This document shows positions 1-8,723 of a stretch of DNA of 64,000 nt, one piece after another. Numbering within the stretch: the first letter of the stretch is position 1; every line of letters begins with the position of its first letter. Source of the DNA: Klebsiella quasivariicola (GTDB lineage: Bacteria; Pseudomonadota; Gammaproteobacteria; Enterobacterales; Enterobacteriaceae); the NCBI RefSeq assembly GCF_002269255.1, contig NZ_CP022824.1:62001-126000 (forward strand). The letters run 5' to 3'. The notes below the pieces were generated by a model. It was not told where the DNA came from, did no database searches, and saw only the letters and a program-made list of their open reading frames with translations. Both the position numbers and the translations under genes were made by a program.

Positions 1-2
1 GA

Positions 3-1615
3 TGTTTTCCTGGACTGTTATGTTGTGATCCCAAGATGCTGCCGGTACTTCACAGGACTCATTGCACCTAATGATAGCTTGATACGTTTCTCGTTATACC
101 AGCGTATGTACCTGTCCAGGAAGCAGATAAATTTTTCCAGCGTGATACCCGCCCAGTCTCTGCCATAGAACATTTCGTTTTTGATACGCCCGAAGAAGCC
201 TTCACACGCAGCATTATCCGACGAGCATCCTTTGCGCGACATGGACCTTATAAGTCCGGAGGTGTTGATACGCTCGAGCCAGCCCGGCCACCGGTAATGG
301 CCACCACGATCGCTGTGTATCACCGGTTTATCATGTTCGTTGAGCGTATCGAGTGCGTCATCGAGCATCGTATTCACCAGCGTCGCGTCCGGGCGTGTTC
401 CTATCGACCAGCTTACAACCTGGCCATCAAAGCAGTCGATAACCGGCGACAGATAGACTTTTCCAGCCGGAAGCTGGAACTCCGTAATATCGGTCAGCCA
501 CTTCTCATTTGGCCTGCAGGAACTAAAATCCCGGGCGAGTAAATTTTCCGGTGCCGGACCGATTTCGCCACAGTAAGAGTTATATCGTCGTCGCCTGGTG
601 CGCTTAACAACGAGCTGCTCTTCTGCCATCAGTCTGCGGACAACCTTTTCAGAAATAACCCTGTTGTTACTGCGAAGCATCGCGTGAAGGCGCCGGTAGC
701 CGTAACAGCGGTAATTCTCCTCAAAGATATCGGCCATGATCACGCGTATTTCCGCATACTTATCGTACAGACGTTTGCTGGCTTTGTGGTAAAAATAACA
801 GCTGCGGGCAAGTTGCAGAACGCTTAGCAACTCAGCAACGGGGTACTTTTTCTTAAGGGCATCAACTATCAGGGTTTTCTCCCTGTTTTTCAGTTTCAAA
901 AAGCTGATGCCCAGATCTTTTTTTATCAGTTCATTCGCCTTTGTCAGTATGTCACGTTCGAGCTGCAGCTGATGAACCTGCTTCCTGAGATGCTGGATTT
1001 CACCGAGTAAAGCATCCTGATTTTTATCCTGAGGGGCTGCCTTTCGTTTGCGCATGGATTGATAAGCCTCGTCACTGATAAGGTCTTTCTTCCATTTGTA
1101 CAGGACCGGGACGCTGACGCCTATGCTTTGTGCAACTTTACGCGCGGTTCCACGTCGGTTACAGAGCTCCCGGACGGCCTGAGACCTCTCTTGCGGGCTG
1201 AAGCATTTGCTTGTGCCTGAGCGAATGACCAGGGGACGCGCATTTGGGTAAAACTCTTCAATCCAGCGCTTTAGAATTTCGTTACTGGGGTAGCCGATGG
1301 CTCGGCGAGTGTACGACAGGCAACCACCGTGAGTAAGATAATGCTCAACAGCAGCAATTTTCTGTGTACGTGAATAGCGTTCTCTTGGTTTTAATTCCCT
1401 GGGTAAATCGCCCTTCTCTTCATAAATCCGAACCCAACGGCCCAGCTGTTTTGTGGAAGGATATCCCAGCTCCATGACGACAACGGAGGCTTTCTTTCCG
1501 TACCGGTAATAGAGTTCGACGGCCCGAATCCGGTCCTCGTATGAATGCATAAATTAACTCCTGAAGGTCCAGGAATTTGTCCGCACTTCCTTGTGGCTCA
1601 TTAGGAATGTCCAGG
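3..1615 (-). mobile_element. IS3-family insertion sequence (single-ORF type)
   Basis: A transposase gene fills almost the whole interval. Short inverted ends CCTGGAC (9-15) and GTCCAGG (1609-1615) flank it. The IS903 to the right starts at the very next base, so the right end may be clipped by that insertion. The exact left end is uncertain because the window starts here. I assign the family from the transposase but not a named element. Confidence 0.7.
18..1550 (-). CDS. IS3-family transposase, one continuous ORF
   Basis: Cuts and joins the ends of its own element. The 510-residue protein begins with two or three helix-turn-helix blocks of the OrfA type (residues about 1-180), has a short coiled-coil-like linker, and ends in an rve integrase core. 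The DDE triad is visible as the D of WLTDITEF, the D of VIHSDRGG and the E in FFGRIKNE. Most IS3 elements make the fusion by a -1 frameshift between two ORFs. Here OrfA and OrfB homology lies in one uninterrupted frame. No internal stop is seen, so it may be active. Confidence 0.85.
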   Translation of the reverse strand: MHSYEDRIRAVELYYRYGKKASVVVMELGYPSTKQLGRWVRIYEEKGDLPRELKPRERYSRTQKIAAVEHYLTHGGCLSYTRRAIGYPSNEILKRWIEEFYPNARPLVIRSGTSKCFSPQERSQAVRELCNRRGTARKVAQSIGVSVPVLYKWKKDLISDEAYQSMRKRKAAPQDKNQDALLGEIQHLRKQVHQLQLERDILTKANELIKKDLGISFLKLKNREKTLIVDALKKKYPVAELLSVLQLARSCYFYHKASKRLYDKYAEIRVIMADIFEENYRCYGYRRLHAMLRSNNRVISEKVVRRLMAEEQLVVKRTRRRRYNSYCGEIGPAPENLLARDFSSCRPNEKWLTDITEFQLPAGKVYLSPVIDCFDGQVVSWSIGTRPDATLVNTMLDDALDTLNEHDKPVIHSDRGGHYRWPGWLERINTSGLIRSMSRKGCSSDNAACEGFFGRIKNEMFYGRDWAGITLEKFICFLDRYIRWYNEKRIKLSLGAMSPVKYRQHLGITT

Positions 1616-2672
1616 GGCTTTGTTGAATAAATCAGATTTCGGGTAAGTCTCCCCCGTAGCGGGTTGTGTTTTCAGGTAATACGCACGCTTTCAGGCATAC
1701 CTGCTTTCGTCATTTTGTTCAGCGCTCGTACCAGGGCCATAGCCTCCGCAACCTGACCATCGTAGTCACGCAGTGTCAGTGAACCTCCGAACAGCTGTTT
1801 TACCCGGTACATCGCCGTTTCCGCTATCGAGCGACGGTTATAATCTGTTGTCCATTTCCACCGCGCATTACTCCCGGTCAGCCGCTGATTCGCAACAGCA
1901 CGGTTACGGTCTGCATATTCACCGGGCCAGTAACCCGCGCCTTTTCGGGGCGGGATAAGCGCGCTGATTTTCTTACGCCGCAGTTCATCGTGACAGAGCC
2001 GGGTGTCGTAAGCGCCGTCTGCCGATGCTGCCCTGATTTTTCTGTGAGTCTGCCGGATAAGACCCGGGAAGGCTTCTGAGTCCGTCACATTGTTCAGCGA
2101 CAGGTCTGCACAGATGATTTCATGTGTGTTGCTGTCAACTGCCAGATGCAGCTTTCGCCATATACGACGGCGTTCTTTGCCGTGTTTTTTGACTTTCCAT
2201 TCGCCTTCACCAAAGACCTTCAGCCCGGTGGAATCAATCACCAGATGCGCGATTTCACCTCGGGTGAACGTTTTGAAACTGACATTAACCGACTTTGCGC
2301 GCTTGCTGACACTGGTGTAATCCGGGCAGCGCAACGGAACATTCATCAGTGTAAAAATGGAATCAATAAAACCCTGTGCAGCCCGCAGGGTCAACCTGAA
2401 CACGCGTTTAATGACCAGAACGGTGGTGATGGCGAGATCATAATAGCGCTGAGGTCTTCCCCGTGATGAAGGCGTTGCCGACTCATACCAGGCCTGAATA
2501 GGTTCATCATCCAGCCAGAAAGTTATGGAGCCACGGTTGATGAGGGCTTTATTGTAGGTGGGCCAGTTGGTGATTTTGAACTTTTACTTTGCCACGGAAC
2601 GGTCTGCGTTGTCGGGAAGATGCGTGATCTGATCCTTCAACTCAGCAAAAGTTCGATTTATTCAACAAAGCC
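1616..2672 (-). mobile_element. IS903 (IS5 family), full length
   Basis: Perfect 18-bp inverted repeats, GGCTTTGTTGAATAAATC at 1616-1633 and its complement at 2655-2672, bound 1057 bp, the expected IS903 length. The 9-bp flanks (1607-1615 and 2673-2681) do not match. There is thus no target duplication, which suggests recombination or an adjacent deletion after insertion. Confidence 0.93.
1672..2595 (-). pseudogene. IS903 transposase with an early stop codon
   Basis: The reading frame matches the 307-residue IS903 transposase from a GTG at 2595 to the stop at 1672. Codon 4 is TAA (2584-2586), where the family has a glutamine codon. Everything downstream is open and looks intact, including the IS5-type core (HLVIDSTGLKVFG, then DGAYDT, then RRSIAETAMYRVKQ). 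Unless the stop is suppressed or a later start such as the GTG at 2403 is used, no full transposase is made. A 2403 start would lack about 64 N-terminal residues. Confidence 0.85.
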
Positions 2673-2785
2673 GCATTGAGGCTGTAGCCCAAGGCGATGT
2701 TTGCGATGGAGGCACCGGGTTCAGAACACTCCTGAATGACCTGAGCCTTGAAAGATTTGCTGTAGGTACGGCGCTGAGGGCGCAT
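2673..2785 (-). pseudogene. IS66-family OrfA (TnpA) N-terminal remnant
   Basis: Read on the - strand from about 2785, the sequence encodes MRPQRRTYSKSFKAQVIQEC followed by a helix-turn-helix start typical of IS66 OrfA. It is cut at the IS903 edge at 2673. Only about 38 residues remain. Confidence 0.7.
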
Positions 2786-2796
2786 GGAAAATCCGC

Positions 2797-3063
2797 TTGA
2801 TGGGCCATGGCCTTCGGCGGCGGTGTCGGGAAGGTGTGTTGGCCGGACGGATACTGTTGAACTACGTTGTCTGGAGCAACGGAAGTGTTTCGGCCCGACT
2901 CTGGAACGCGATCCGCAGCGACGACTGGGCAATTCCGCACGTTGGCCTGAGCAGCCTCGGGGAAATCGTCGTCTGGGCGCGCCCAGACGAGTTTCCGCCA
3001 AGGAACATGCAGACGAGCAAGGGGCTGCGGGCACTCGGCTACAACGTGAGGATCGGTGTTTGA
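2797..3063 (+). CDS. Unknown ORF at the left edge of the heat-resistance island
   Basis: An 88-codon open frame. From about residue 18 (GRILLNYVVWSNGS onward) the composition looks protein-like, with tryptophans and hydrophobic blocks, and it could be the C-terminal remnant of a larger gene. I do not recognise it. There is no convincing ribosome binding site at 2797, and another open frame lies on the opposite strand, so it may not be expressed. Confidence 0.25.
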   Translation: MMGHGLRRRCREGVLAGRILLNYVVWSNGSVSARLWNAIRSDDWAIPHVGLSSLGEIVVWARPDEFPPRNMQTSKGLRALGYNVRIGV

Positions 3064-3165
3064 TCGAGGCGCCTGTGGCACACGCAGGCTGACGAGCCAG
3101 GCGCTGTCCATTGCCTGAGCAGTTGACCTGCATCAATGGGGCGGGAGAACGCTGCACATTGACTC

Positions 3166-3193
3166 TTGAGGTTATTCATAGTAGGTCTAATAT
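3166..3193 (+). promoter_or_regulatory. Candidate sigma-70 promoter of the heat-resistance locus
   Basis: TTGAGG (3166-3171), a 16-bp spacer and TAATAT (3188-3193) lie about 65 bp before the first gene of the locus. I saw no convincing sigma-32 element at this spot. Confidence 0.45.
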
Positions 3194-3256
3194 TACAAAG
3201 TATTGCAAGGATTTCCTTGGCCGGAACCGCAAAGCGACGCGATTGGAGAGGGTGAG

Positions 3257-3538
3257 ATGAAAGCGCACCTACAGGTGATTTTCACGCTCGATGAATTGGC
3301 TGCGTACTTGAAAGTCGGCAAGCGGACGCTTTATCGGCTCGCCGCACACGGGGAAATTCCGGCTTTCAAGGTGGGCGGGACGTGGCGGCTTCGTCAAAGT
3401 GAAATCGATCAGTGCATCAATGATCAGACCCGAGCCGGAGCAAAGAAGGAGGTGATGCGCAAGCGTGAACAGCAGAAGTCATCCGAGCAGCCCGTGTCGC
3501 CTGGGCGCACTGCCCGTCACAGCAGGCAAAGGGCTTGA
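3257..3538 (+). CDS. Excisionase-type helix-turn-helix DNA-binding protein, first gene of the LHR
   Basis: A 93-residue protein. Residues about 9-55 (FTLDELAAYLKVGKRTLYRL through FKVGGTWRLRQSEI) form a winged helix-turn-helix of the MerR/excisionase type, followed by a basic tail. The ATG at 3257 is chosen because GAGAGGGTGAG precedes it; an in-frame extension to 3203 lacks such a site. It sits 34 bp before the small heat-shock gene, in the position of the HTH gene that opens known copies of this locus. A regulatory role for the operon is inferred. Confidence 0.75.
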   Translation: MKAHLQVIFTLDELAAYLKVGKRTLYRLAAHGEIPAFKVGGTWRLRQSEIDQCINDQTRAGAKKEVMRKREQQKSSEQPVSPGRTARHSRQRA

Positions 3539-3572
3539 GTAACTCGTTTTCCAATTTTTCTGGAGGTATGAC

Positions 3573-4142
3573 ATGGACATCGATTTCAAGAAGTTGGCTC
3601 CCTGGAACTGGTTCAAGAACGAGCAGCAAGAGCAGCAGACCGTCTCTTCCCTGCCGGTGCAGCGCAATGACCTGCCAGCGGCGAGCGGGCCAGTCAGCCC
3701 GATCCTGCAACTGCATCGGGAAATCGACCGGCTGTTCGATGACGCATTCCGGGGCTTCGGTTTTCCGGCGTTGAACATGCCGCAGTGGCCATCCGATTGG
3801 TCGGGCATGCTGAAGCCGGCCCTGGACATCCAGGAAACCGACAAGCAGTACAAGATTACCCTGGAAGTGCCCGGTGTCGAGGAGAAGGACATCCAGATAA
3901 CTCTCGACAACGACGTGCTGATGGTGCGTGGCGAGAAGCGCCAGGAACAGGAGAAGAAGGAAGGTGGCTTCCACCGTGTGGAGCGCTCCTACGGCAGCTT
4001 TCAGCGTGCCTTGAACCTGCCTGACGACGCCAACCAGGATTCGATCAAGGCATCGTTCAAGAACGGGGTGCTCACGGTCACGATCGACAAGCGCGAGGTC
4101 AGCGCGCCGAAGCAGGGACGCTCGATCCCGATCAACGGCTGA
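3573..4142 (+). CDS. Small heat-shock protein (Hsp20 / alpha-crystallin family)
   Basis: An ATP-independent holdase that binds unfolding proteins and hands them to a disaggregase. It has 189 residues: a variable N-terminal arm (1-70), an alpha-crystallin domain (about 75-170, with VPGVEEKDI, NDVLMVRGEKR and KNGVLTVTIDK), and a C-terminal IPI that matches the IXI dimer-contact motif. CTGGAGGT precedes the ATG at 3573. It lies directly before clpK, as in other copies of the locus, and probably works with it in cytoplasmic protein rescue. Confidence 0.9.
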   Translation: MDIDFKKLAPWNWFKNEQQEQQTVSSLPVQRNDLPAASGPVSPILQLHREIDRLFDDAFRGFGFPALNMPQWPSDWSGMLKPALDIQETDKQYKITLEVPGVEEKDIQITLDNDVLMVRGEKRQEQEKKEGGFHRVERSYGSFQRALNLPDDANQDSIKASFKNGVLTVTIDKREVSAPKQGRSIPING

Positions 4143-4247
4143 CGTCGCCGGCTCGTTCGTCACAAGAAAAACCCGGCACGAGACGAGGAGTCGCGGCTCG
4201 CGATGCCTCGTCGCCTCAACCTTGTCAACCTTCTCAGGAGCATCAGC

Positions 4248-7097
4248 ATGGCCAGAAAACAATGCCAGGTCTGCGGCCAACCCGCCACCGTGCGGGTGGA
4301 AGCCAATCTCAACGGTCGTAACAGCACCATGCTGTTGTGCGACGACCATTACCGGCAATTAGTGCGCCAGCAAAAGCGCACCGTTTCGCCGCTGGAAGCC
4401 TTGTTCGGCTCGCGTAGCGGCCTGTTCGAGGACTTCCTCGGCAGTGACTTCTTCCGCATCGGCGAAGACGCGACGCCAGTTGCCGCCGATACCGATGACG
4501 TGGTCGATGCCTCGTTTGGCGAGCCCGCCACCGCAGGTTCGGGTGCGCCGCGCCGTCGCGGCAGTGGGTTGGCCAGCCGCATCAGCGAACAGTCGGAAGC
4601 CTTGCTGCAGGAGGCCGCCAAACACGCTGCCGAATTTGGCCGCTCCGAGGTGGATACCGAACATCTGCTGCTGGCGCTGGCCGACAGCGACGTGGTCAAG
4701 ACCATCCTGGGTCAGTTCAAGATCAAGGTCGATGACCTCAAGCGGCAGATCGAGTCTGAGGCCAAGCGCGGGGACAAGCCCTTCGAGGGCGAGATCGGCG
4801 TGTCGCCGCGCGTGAAGGATGCGCTCAGCCGCGCCTTCGTGGCCTCCAATGAACTCGGCCATTCTTATGTCGGTCCAGAGCATTTCCTGATCGGTCTGGC
4901 CGAGGAAGGCGAAGGGCTGGCCGCCAACCTGCTGCGCCGCTACGGCCTGACGCCGCAGGCGCTGCGCCAACAGGTCAGCAAGGTGGTCGGCAAGGGCGCC
5001 GAGGATGGCCGCGCTGAGACGCCGACCAACACGCCAGAACTCGACAAGTACTCGCGCGACCTGACCAAGATGGCGCGCGACGGCAAGCTCGACCCGGTGA
5101 TCGGCCGCGCGCAGGAGATCGAAACCACCATCGAGGTGCTGGCCCGGCGCAAGAAGAACAACCCGGTGCTGATCGGCGAGCCGGGTGTGGGCAAGACCGC
5201 CATCGTCGAAGGGCTGGCGCAGCGCATGGTGGCGGGTGAAGTGCCCGAGACCTTGCGCGACAAGCGCCTGGTGGAACTCAACATCAACGCCATGGTGGCC
5301 GGCGCCAAATATCGCGGCGAGTTCGAGGAGCGCGTGCAGAAGGTGCTGAAGGAGGTGACCGAGCACCAGGGCGAGCTGATTTTGTTCATCGACGAGGTGC
5401 ACACCATCGTCGGTGCCGGCCAGGGCGGTGGCGAAGGCGGGCTGGACGTGGCCAACGTGTTCAAACCGATGATGGCGCGCGGTGAACTCAACCTGATCGG
5501 CGCCACGACGCTGAACGAGTACCAGAAATACATCGAGAAGGATGCCGCACTGGAGCGGCGCTTCCAGCCGGTGACGGTGCCCGAGCCGACGGTGGCCCAG
5601 GCCATCATGATTCTGCGCGGCCTGCGCGACACCTTCGAGGCGCACCACAAGGTCAGCATCTCCGAGGACGCGATCATCGCGGCGGCCGAGTTGTCCGACC
5701 GCTACATCACGGCGCGCTTCCTGCCGGACAAGGCGATCGACCTGCTCGACCAGGCGGCCGCGCGCGTGAAGCTGTCGGCCACGGCCCGGCCGGTGGCCGT
5801 GCAGGAGCTGGAGTCCGAACTGCACCAGCTACGGCGTGAACAGGATTACGTGGCCGCGCGCAAGCAGTACGACCAGGCCGCCGAGCTCGGCAAGCGCATC
5901 GAAGCCAAGGAGGCCGAGCTCAAGAAGCTCGTCGAGGACTGGGAGCGGGAGCGGGCCTCCGGCAGTGCCGAGGTCAAGGCGGAACACGTGGCGCAGGTTG
6001 TCTCGCGCCTGACCGGCATCCCGGTCAACGAGTTGACGGTGGAAGAGCGCGAAAAGCTGCTGCACTTGGAACAACGGCTGCACGAGCGCCTGGTGGGACA
6101 AGACGAGGCGGTCCGTGCCGTGGCCGATGCCGTGCGGCTATCCCGCGCCGGCCTGCGCGAAGGCAGTAAACCGGTGGCTACCTTCCTGTTTCTGGGCCCG
6201 ACCGGGGTGGGCAAGACCGAGCTCGCCAAGGCATTGGCCGAATCGATCTACGGCGATGAGCACGCCCTGTTGCGCATCGACATGTCGGAATATGGCGAAC
6301 GCCATACCGTGGCGCGGCTGGTGGGCGCGCCTCCGGGCTATGTCGGTTACGACGAAGGCGGTCAGCTCACCGAGAAGGTGCGGCGCAAGCCCTACAGCGT
6401 GCTGCTGCTCGACGAGATCGAGAAGGCACACCCTGACGTCTACAACATCCTGCTGCAAGTGTTCGACGACGGTCGCCTCACCGACGGCAAGGGCCGGGTG
6501 GTGGATTTCACCAACACCATCATCATCGCCACGTCCAACCTGGGTTCGGACATCATCCAGCGACGGCTGAAGGCGCGTGAGGCGGCTGGCGAGGAGTACG
6601 AAAAGACCAAGGCCGAGGTCATGGACGTGCTGCGCGGCCACTTCCGGCCCGAGTTCCTCAACCGCATCGACGAGATCATCGTCTTCCATGCGCTGGGCAA
6701 GGAGGAGATCCGCCACATCGTCGGCCTGCAGCTCGATCGCGTGGCGCGCAGCGCCGCCAGCCAGGGCGTGACGCTCACTTTCGATCAGACGCTGATCGAC
6801 CATTTCGCGGAAGAAGGCTACAAGCCCGAGTTCGGTGCGCGTGAACTCAAGCGCCTGATCCGCAGCGAGCTGGAAACTGCGCTGGCGCGCGAGATGCTCG
6901 GTGGCGGCATCGGCAAGGGCGATCACGCCAGCGCACGCTGGGACGACAAGGCCGAACGCGTGGTGTTCGAACGCAAAGAGCCACCGCAGACCCCGGCCGA
7001 GCCGGAGCAGCCGGATGTCGCGAAGGCGACCGAGACGCCGCACGGCGACGCTGGCAAAGACTCGAGCAAGAAGAAGTCGGCGAGCGACGCATCTTGA
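4248..7097 (+). CDS. clpK: ClpK (ClpG-type) heat-resistance AAA+ disaggregase
   Basis: A ring-forming ATPase that threads aggregated proteins and gives survival at lethal heat. The 949-residue protein starts with a zinc-finger-like segment (Cys6, Cys9, Cys31, then DHY), special to this Clp group. A Clp-N double repeat follows (about 100-240), then AAA1 with Walker A GEPGVGKT (about residue 310) and Walker B ILFIDEVH, a short middle segment, and AAA2 with GPTGVGKT (about 648). The C-terminal tail is charged. The ATG at 4248 has CAGGAG upstream and gives the known length; an in-frame ATG at 4203 would add 15 residues. The gene is intact. Confidence 0.95.
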   Translation: MARKQCQVCGQPATVRVEANLNGRNSTMLLCDDHYRQLVRQQKRTVSPLEALFGSRSGLFEDFLGSDFFRIGEDATPVAADTDDVVDASFGEPATAGSGAPRRRGSGLASRISEQSEALLQEAAKHAAEFGRSEVDTEHLLLALADSDVVKTILGQFKIKVDDLKRQIESEAKRGDKPFEGEIGVSPRVKDALSRAFVASNELGHSYVGPEHFLIGLAEEGEGLAANLLRRYGLTPQALRQQVSKVVGKGAEDGRAETPTNTPELDKYSRDLTKMARDGKLDPVIGRAQEIETTIEVLARRKKNNPVLIGEPGVGKTAIVEGLAQRMVAGEVPETLRDKRLVELNINAMVAGAKYRGEFEERVQKVLKEVTEHQGELILFIDEVHTIVGAGQGGGEGGLDVANVFKPMMARGELNLIGATTLNEYQKYIEKDAALERRFQPVTVPEPTVAQAIMILRGLRDTFEAHHKVSISEDAIIAAAELSDRYITARFLPDKAIDLLDQAAARVKLSATARPVAVQELESELHQLRREQDYVAARKQYDQAAELGKRIEAKEAELKKLVEDWERERASGSAEVKAEHVAQVVSRLTGIPVNELTVEEREKLLHLEQRLHERLVGQDEAVRAVADAVRLSRAGLREGSKPVATFLFLGPTGVGKTELAKALAESIYGDEHALLRIDMSEYGERHTVARLVGAPPGYVGYDEGGQLTEKVRRKPYSVLLLDEIEKAHPDVYNILLQVFDDGRLTDGKGRVVDFTNTIIIATSNLGSDIIQRRLKAREAAGEEYEKTKAEVMDVLRGHFRPEFLNRIDEIIVFHALGKEEIRHIVGLQLDRVARSAASQGVTLTFDQTLIDHFAEEGYKPEFGARELKRLIRSELETALAREMLGGGIGKGDHASARWDDKAERVVFERKEPPQTPAEPEQPDVAKATETPHGDAGKDSSKKKSASDAS

Positions 7098-7267
7098 TGG
7101 CGGGCGAGGCTGCCGTGTCCGACTCCATCAGCCTGGCATGGGCAGCCTCCCTGGCATCGATCGCGGTGGCGGTCGTCTACAAGCGTGATCCGCGGTCGGC
7201 CACGCCGTGGGGGCTGCTCATCAGCGGCGGCACTGCCCTCCCGCTCGCTGGCCATCCGTTTGCGTGA
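7097..7267 (+). CDS. Small hypothetical membrane-like protein (56 aa) coupled to clpK
   Basis: The ATG overlaps the clpK stop (TGATG), so translation could be coupled to clpK. The 56 codons have one hydrophobic stretch (residues 11-27, ISLAWAASLASIAVAVV) followed by KRD, like a single membrane helix with a positive cytoplasmic side. I do not know a family for it. It could be a genuine small protein or chance, since GC-rich DNA gives many open frames. Confidence 0.45.
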   Translation: MAGEAAVSDSISLAWAASLASIAVAVVYKRDPRSATPWGLLISGGTALPLAGHPFA

Positions 7268-7327
7268 CGGTGCGGCCCGTCTGTTCACCTGATCCTCTGG
7301 CAACTCGACTTTCGAGGAACACGGTCC

Positions 7328-8155
7328 ATGGAAAAAAAGAATCAATGGAATACCGGCTACTGGATCGTTGCCCTCCTGCTGTTGCTGAGTTTGCAGAGCT
7401 ACTGGCAGACGGCGAAAACCGTCGAGCCGGTGCCCTACAGCGAGTTCGAGAAGGCGCTGGACGAGGGGCGCGTGGCCGAAGTGCTGGTGTCGGATCGTAC
7501 GGTGACCGGGCGCCTGAAGTCGCCGGACAGCCGGGGCAAGACGACGATCGTGGCAACGAGGGTCGAACCCGATCTTGCCGATCGCCTGTCGAAGTACGAC
7601 GTACCCTATGCCCGCGTGTTGGAGAGCACCTGGCTGAGCGATGTGCTGTCGTGGATCCTGCCAGCGGTATCCTTCTTTGGCGTCTGGTTCTTCCTGTTCC
7701 GCCGCTTCGCCGAGAAGCAGGGCATGGGCGGGTTTCTCAACATCGGTAAGAGCCGCGCCAAGGTGTTCGTGGAAAAGAACACCGGTGTGACGTTCGCCGA
7801 TGTGGCGGGGGGGGGATGAGGCCAAGGCGGAGCTGGTCGCGATCGTCGATTTCCTGAAGAATCCGCAGGACTATGGCCGTCTCGGGGCGCGCATTCCCAA
7901 GGGCGTGTTGCTGGTCGGCCCACCGGGCACCGGCAAGACATTGCTGGCCAAGGCTGTTGCCGGGTGGCCGAATCGACCCAGGCGCGCATCGATCAGGCTA
8001 TCCGCGACATCGTGATGGGCGTGTTCGAGCGCGCCTACCGGATTCTCGACATCAACCGCGCGGTGCTGGAGCGCTGTGCGCGCGAGCTGCTGGCGCGGGA
8101 AACGCTCGACGAAAGCGATATCCGTCAATTGACTCAAGGACTTGTTCGGAACTGA
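7328..8155 (+). pseudogene. ftsH: Broken ftsH-type membrane protease gene of the LHR
   Basis: FtsH is a membrane-anchored AAA+ zinc protease. The start is normal: ATG at 7328, two membrane helices (residues about 10-27 and 114-133), and the linker up to ADVAGG. A run of nine G (7807-7815) then shifts the frame; eight would keep it open. The next segment (7816-7963) carries Walker A GPPGTGKT and then jumps at about 7963 to the FtsH C-terminal helices (ARIDQAIRDIV, ILDINRAVLE, up to 8155). Walker B, the second region of homology and the HEXXH protease site are all missing. No active protease is possible. An N-terminal membrane fragment may still be made. Confidence 0.85.
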
Positions 8156-8242
8156 AAACAGTAGTAGCTGCCATTCAGAGTAAACCGACGGCTCTGTTCA
8201 GTGCGTCATCCAATTCGTCGGCATTGTTCAAGGAGAACCGAT

Positions 8243-8701
8243 ATGTCTGCATTGACTCCGTGGGACCCCTTCCGGGAACTGGATGAATTGCAAAACCGCC
8301 TGGCGACGATGTCCGGACGAATACCCCAGCGACAGGGCGCCCGTACCGGCAACGAAGCCATGACCACGGCGGACTGGGCTCCAATGGCGGACATCAGCGA
8401 GGATGAGAACGCATTCCTCCTCAAGCTGGATCTGCCGGAGGTCCCCAAGGATGCCGTGCGCGTCAGCGCGGAAAACGGTGTGCTCACCATCAGCGGCGAG
8501 CGCAAACTGGAAAAAGAGGAGCAGGGCAAGAAGTTCCACCGCATCGAACGTGCCTATGGCCGCTTTGTGCGCAGCTTTGTCTTGCCTGACAACGTTGATC
8601 CGACCAAGGTGACGGCTTCCATGAAAGACGGCGTGCTGGAAGTGCGGCTTGTCAAGGCCGAGCAAGCCAAACCGAAACAGATTGAAATCTCAGTCAACTA
8701 A
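8243..8701 (+). CDS. Second small heat-shock protein of the LHR (Hsp20 family)
   Basis: A holdase of 152 residues. It has a short N-terminal arm, an alpha-crystallin domain (about 45-140 with LPEVPKDAV, NGVLTISGERK and DGVLEVRLVK) and a C-terminal IEI that fits the IXI contact motif. The ATG at 8243 is preceded by AGGAGAA at 8231-8237. Its N-terminus (PWDPFRELDELQNRL) differs from the first Hsp20 in this window, so the two are diverged paralogs and may handle different clients. It lies just after the ruined ftsH and 23 bp before yfdX1. Confidence 0.9.
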   Translation: MSALTPWDPFRELDELQNRLATMSGRIPQRQGARTGNEAMTTADWAPMADISEDENAFLLKLDLPEVPKDAVRVSAENGVLTISGERKLEKEEQGKKFHRIERAYGRFVRSFVLPDNVDPTKVTASMKDGVLEVRLVKAEQAKPKQIEISVN

Positions 8702-8723
8702 CTTCAATCAAGAGCCCAAGATC

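Noticed and set aside
3417..4358. A 313-codon - strand frame opposite the first sHSP
   Set aside because: Low-complexity shadow of the Hsp20 gene, with no ribosome site or recognisable motif.
4359..5825. A 488-codon open frame on the - strand opposite clpK
   Set aside because: It is a shadow of the GC-rich clpK codons; its product is His/Leu/Ala-rich without domains, and clpK is unmistakable on the other strand.
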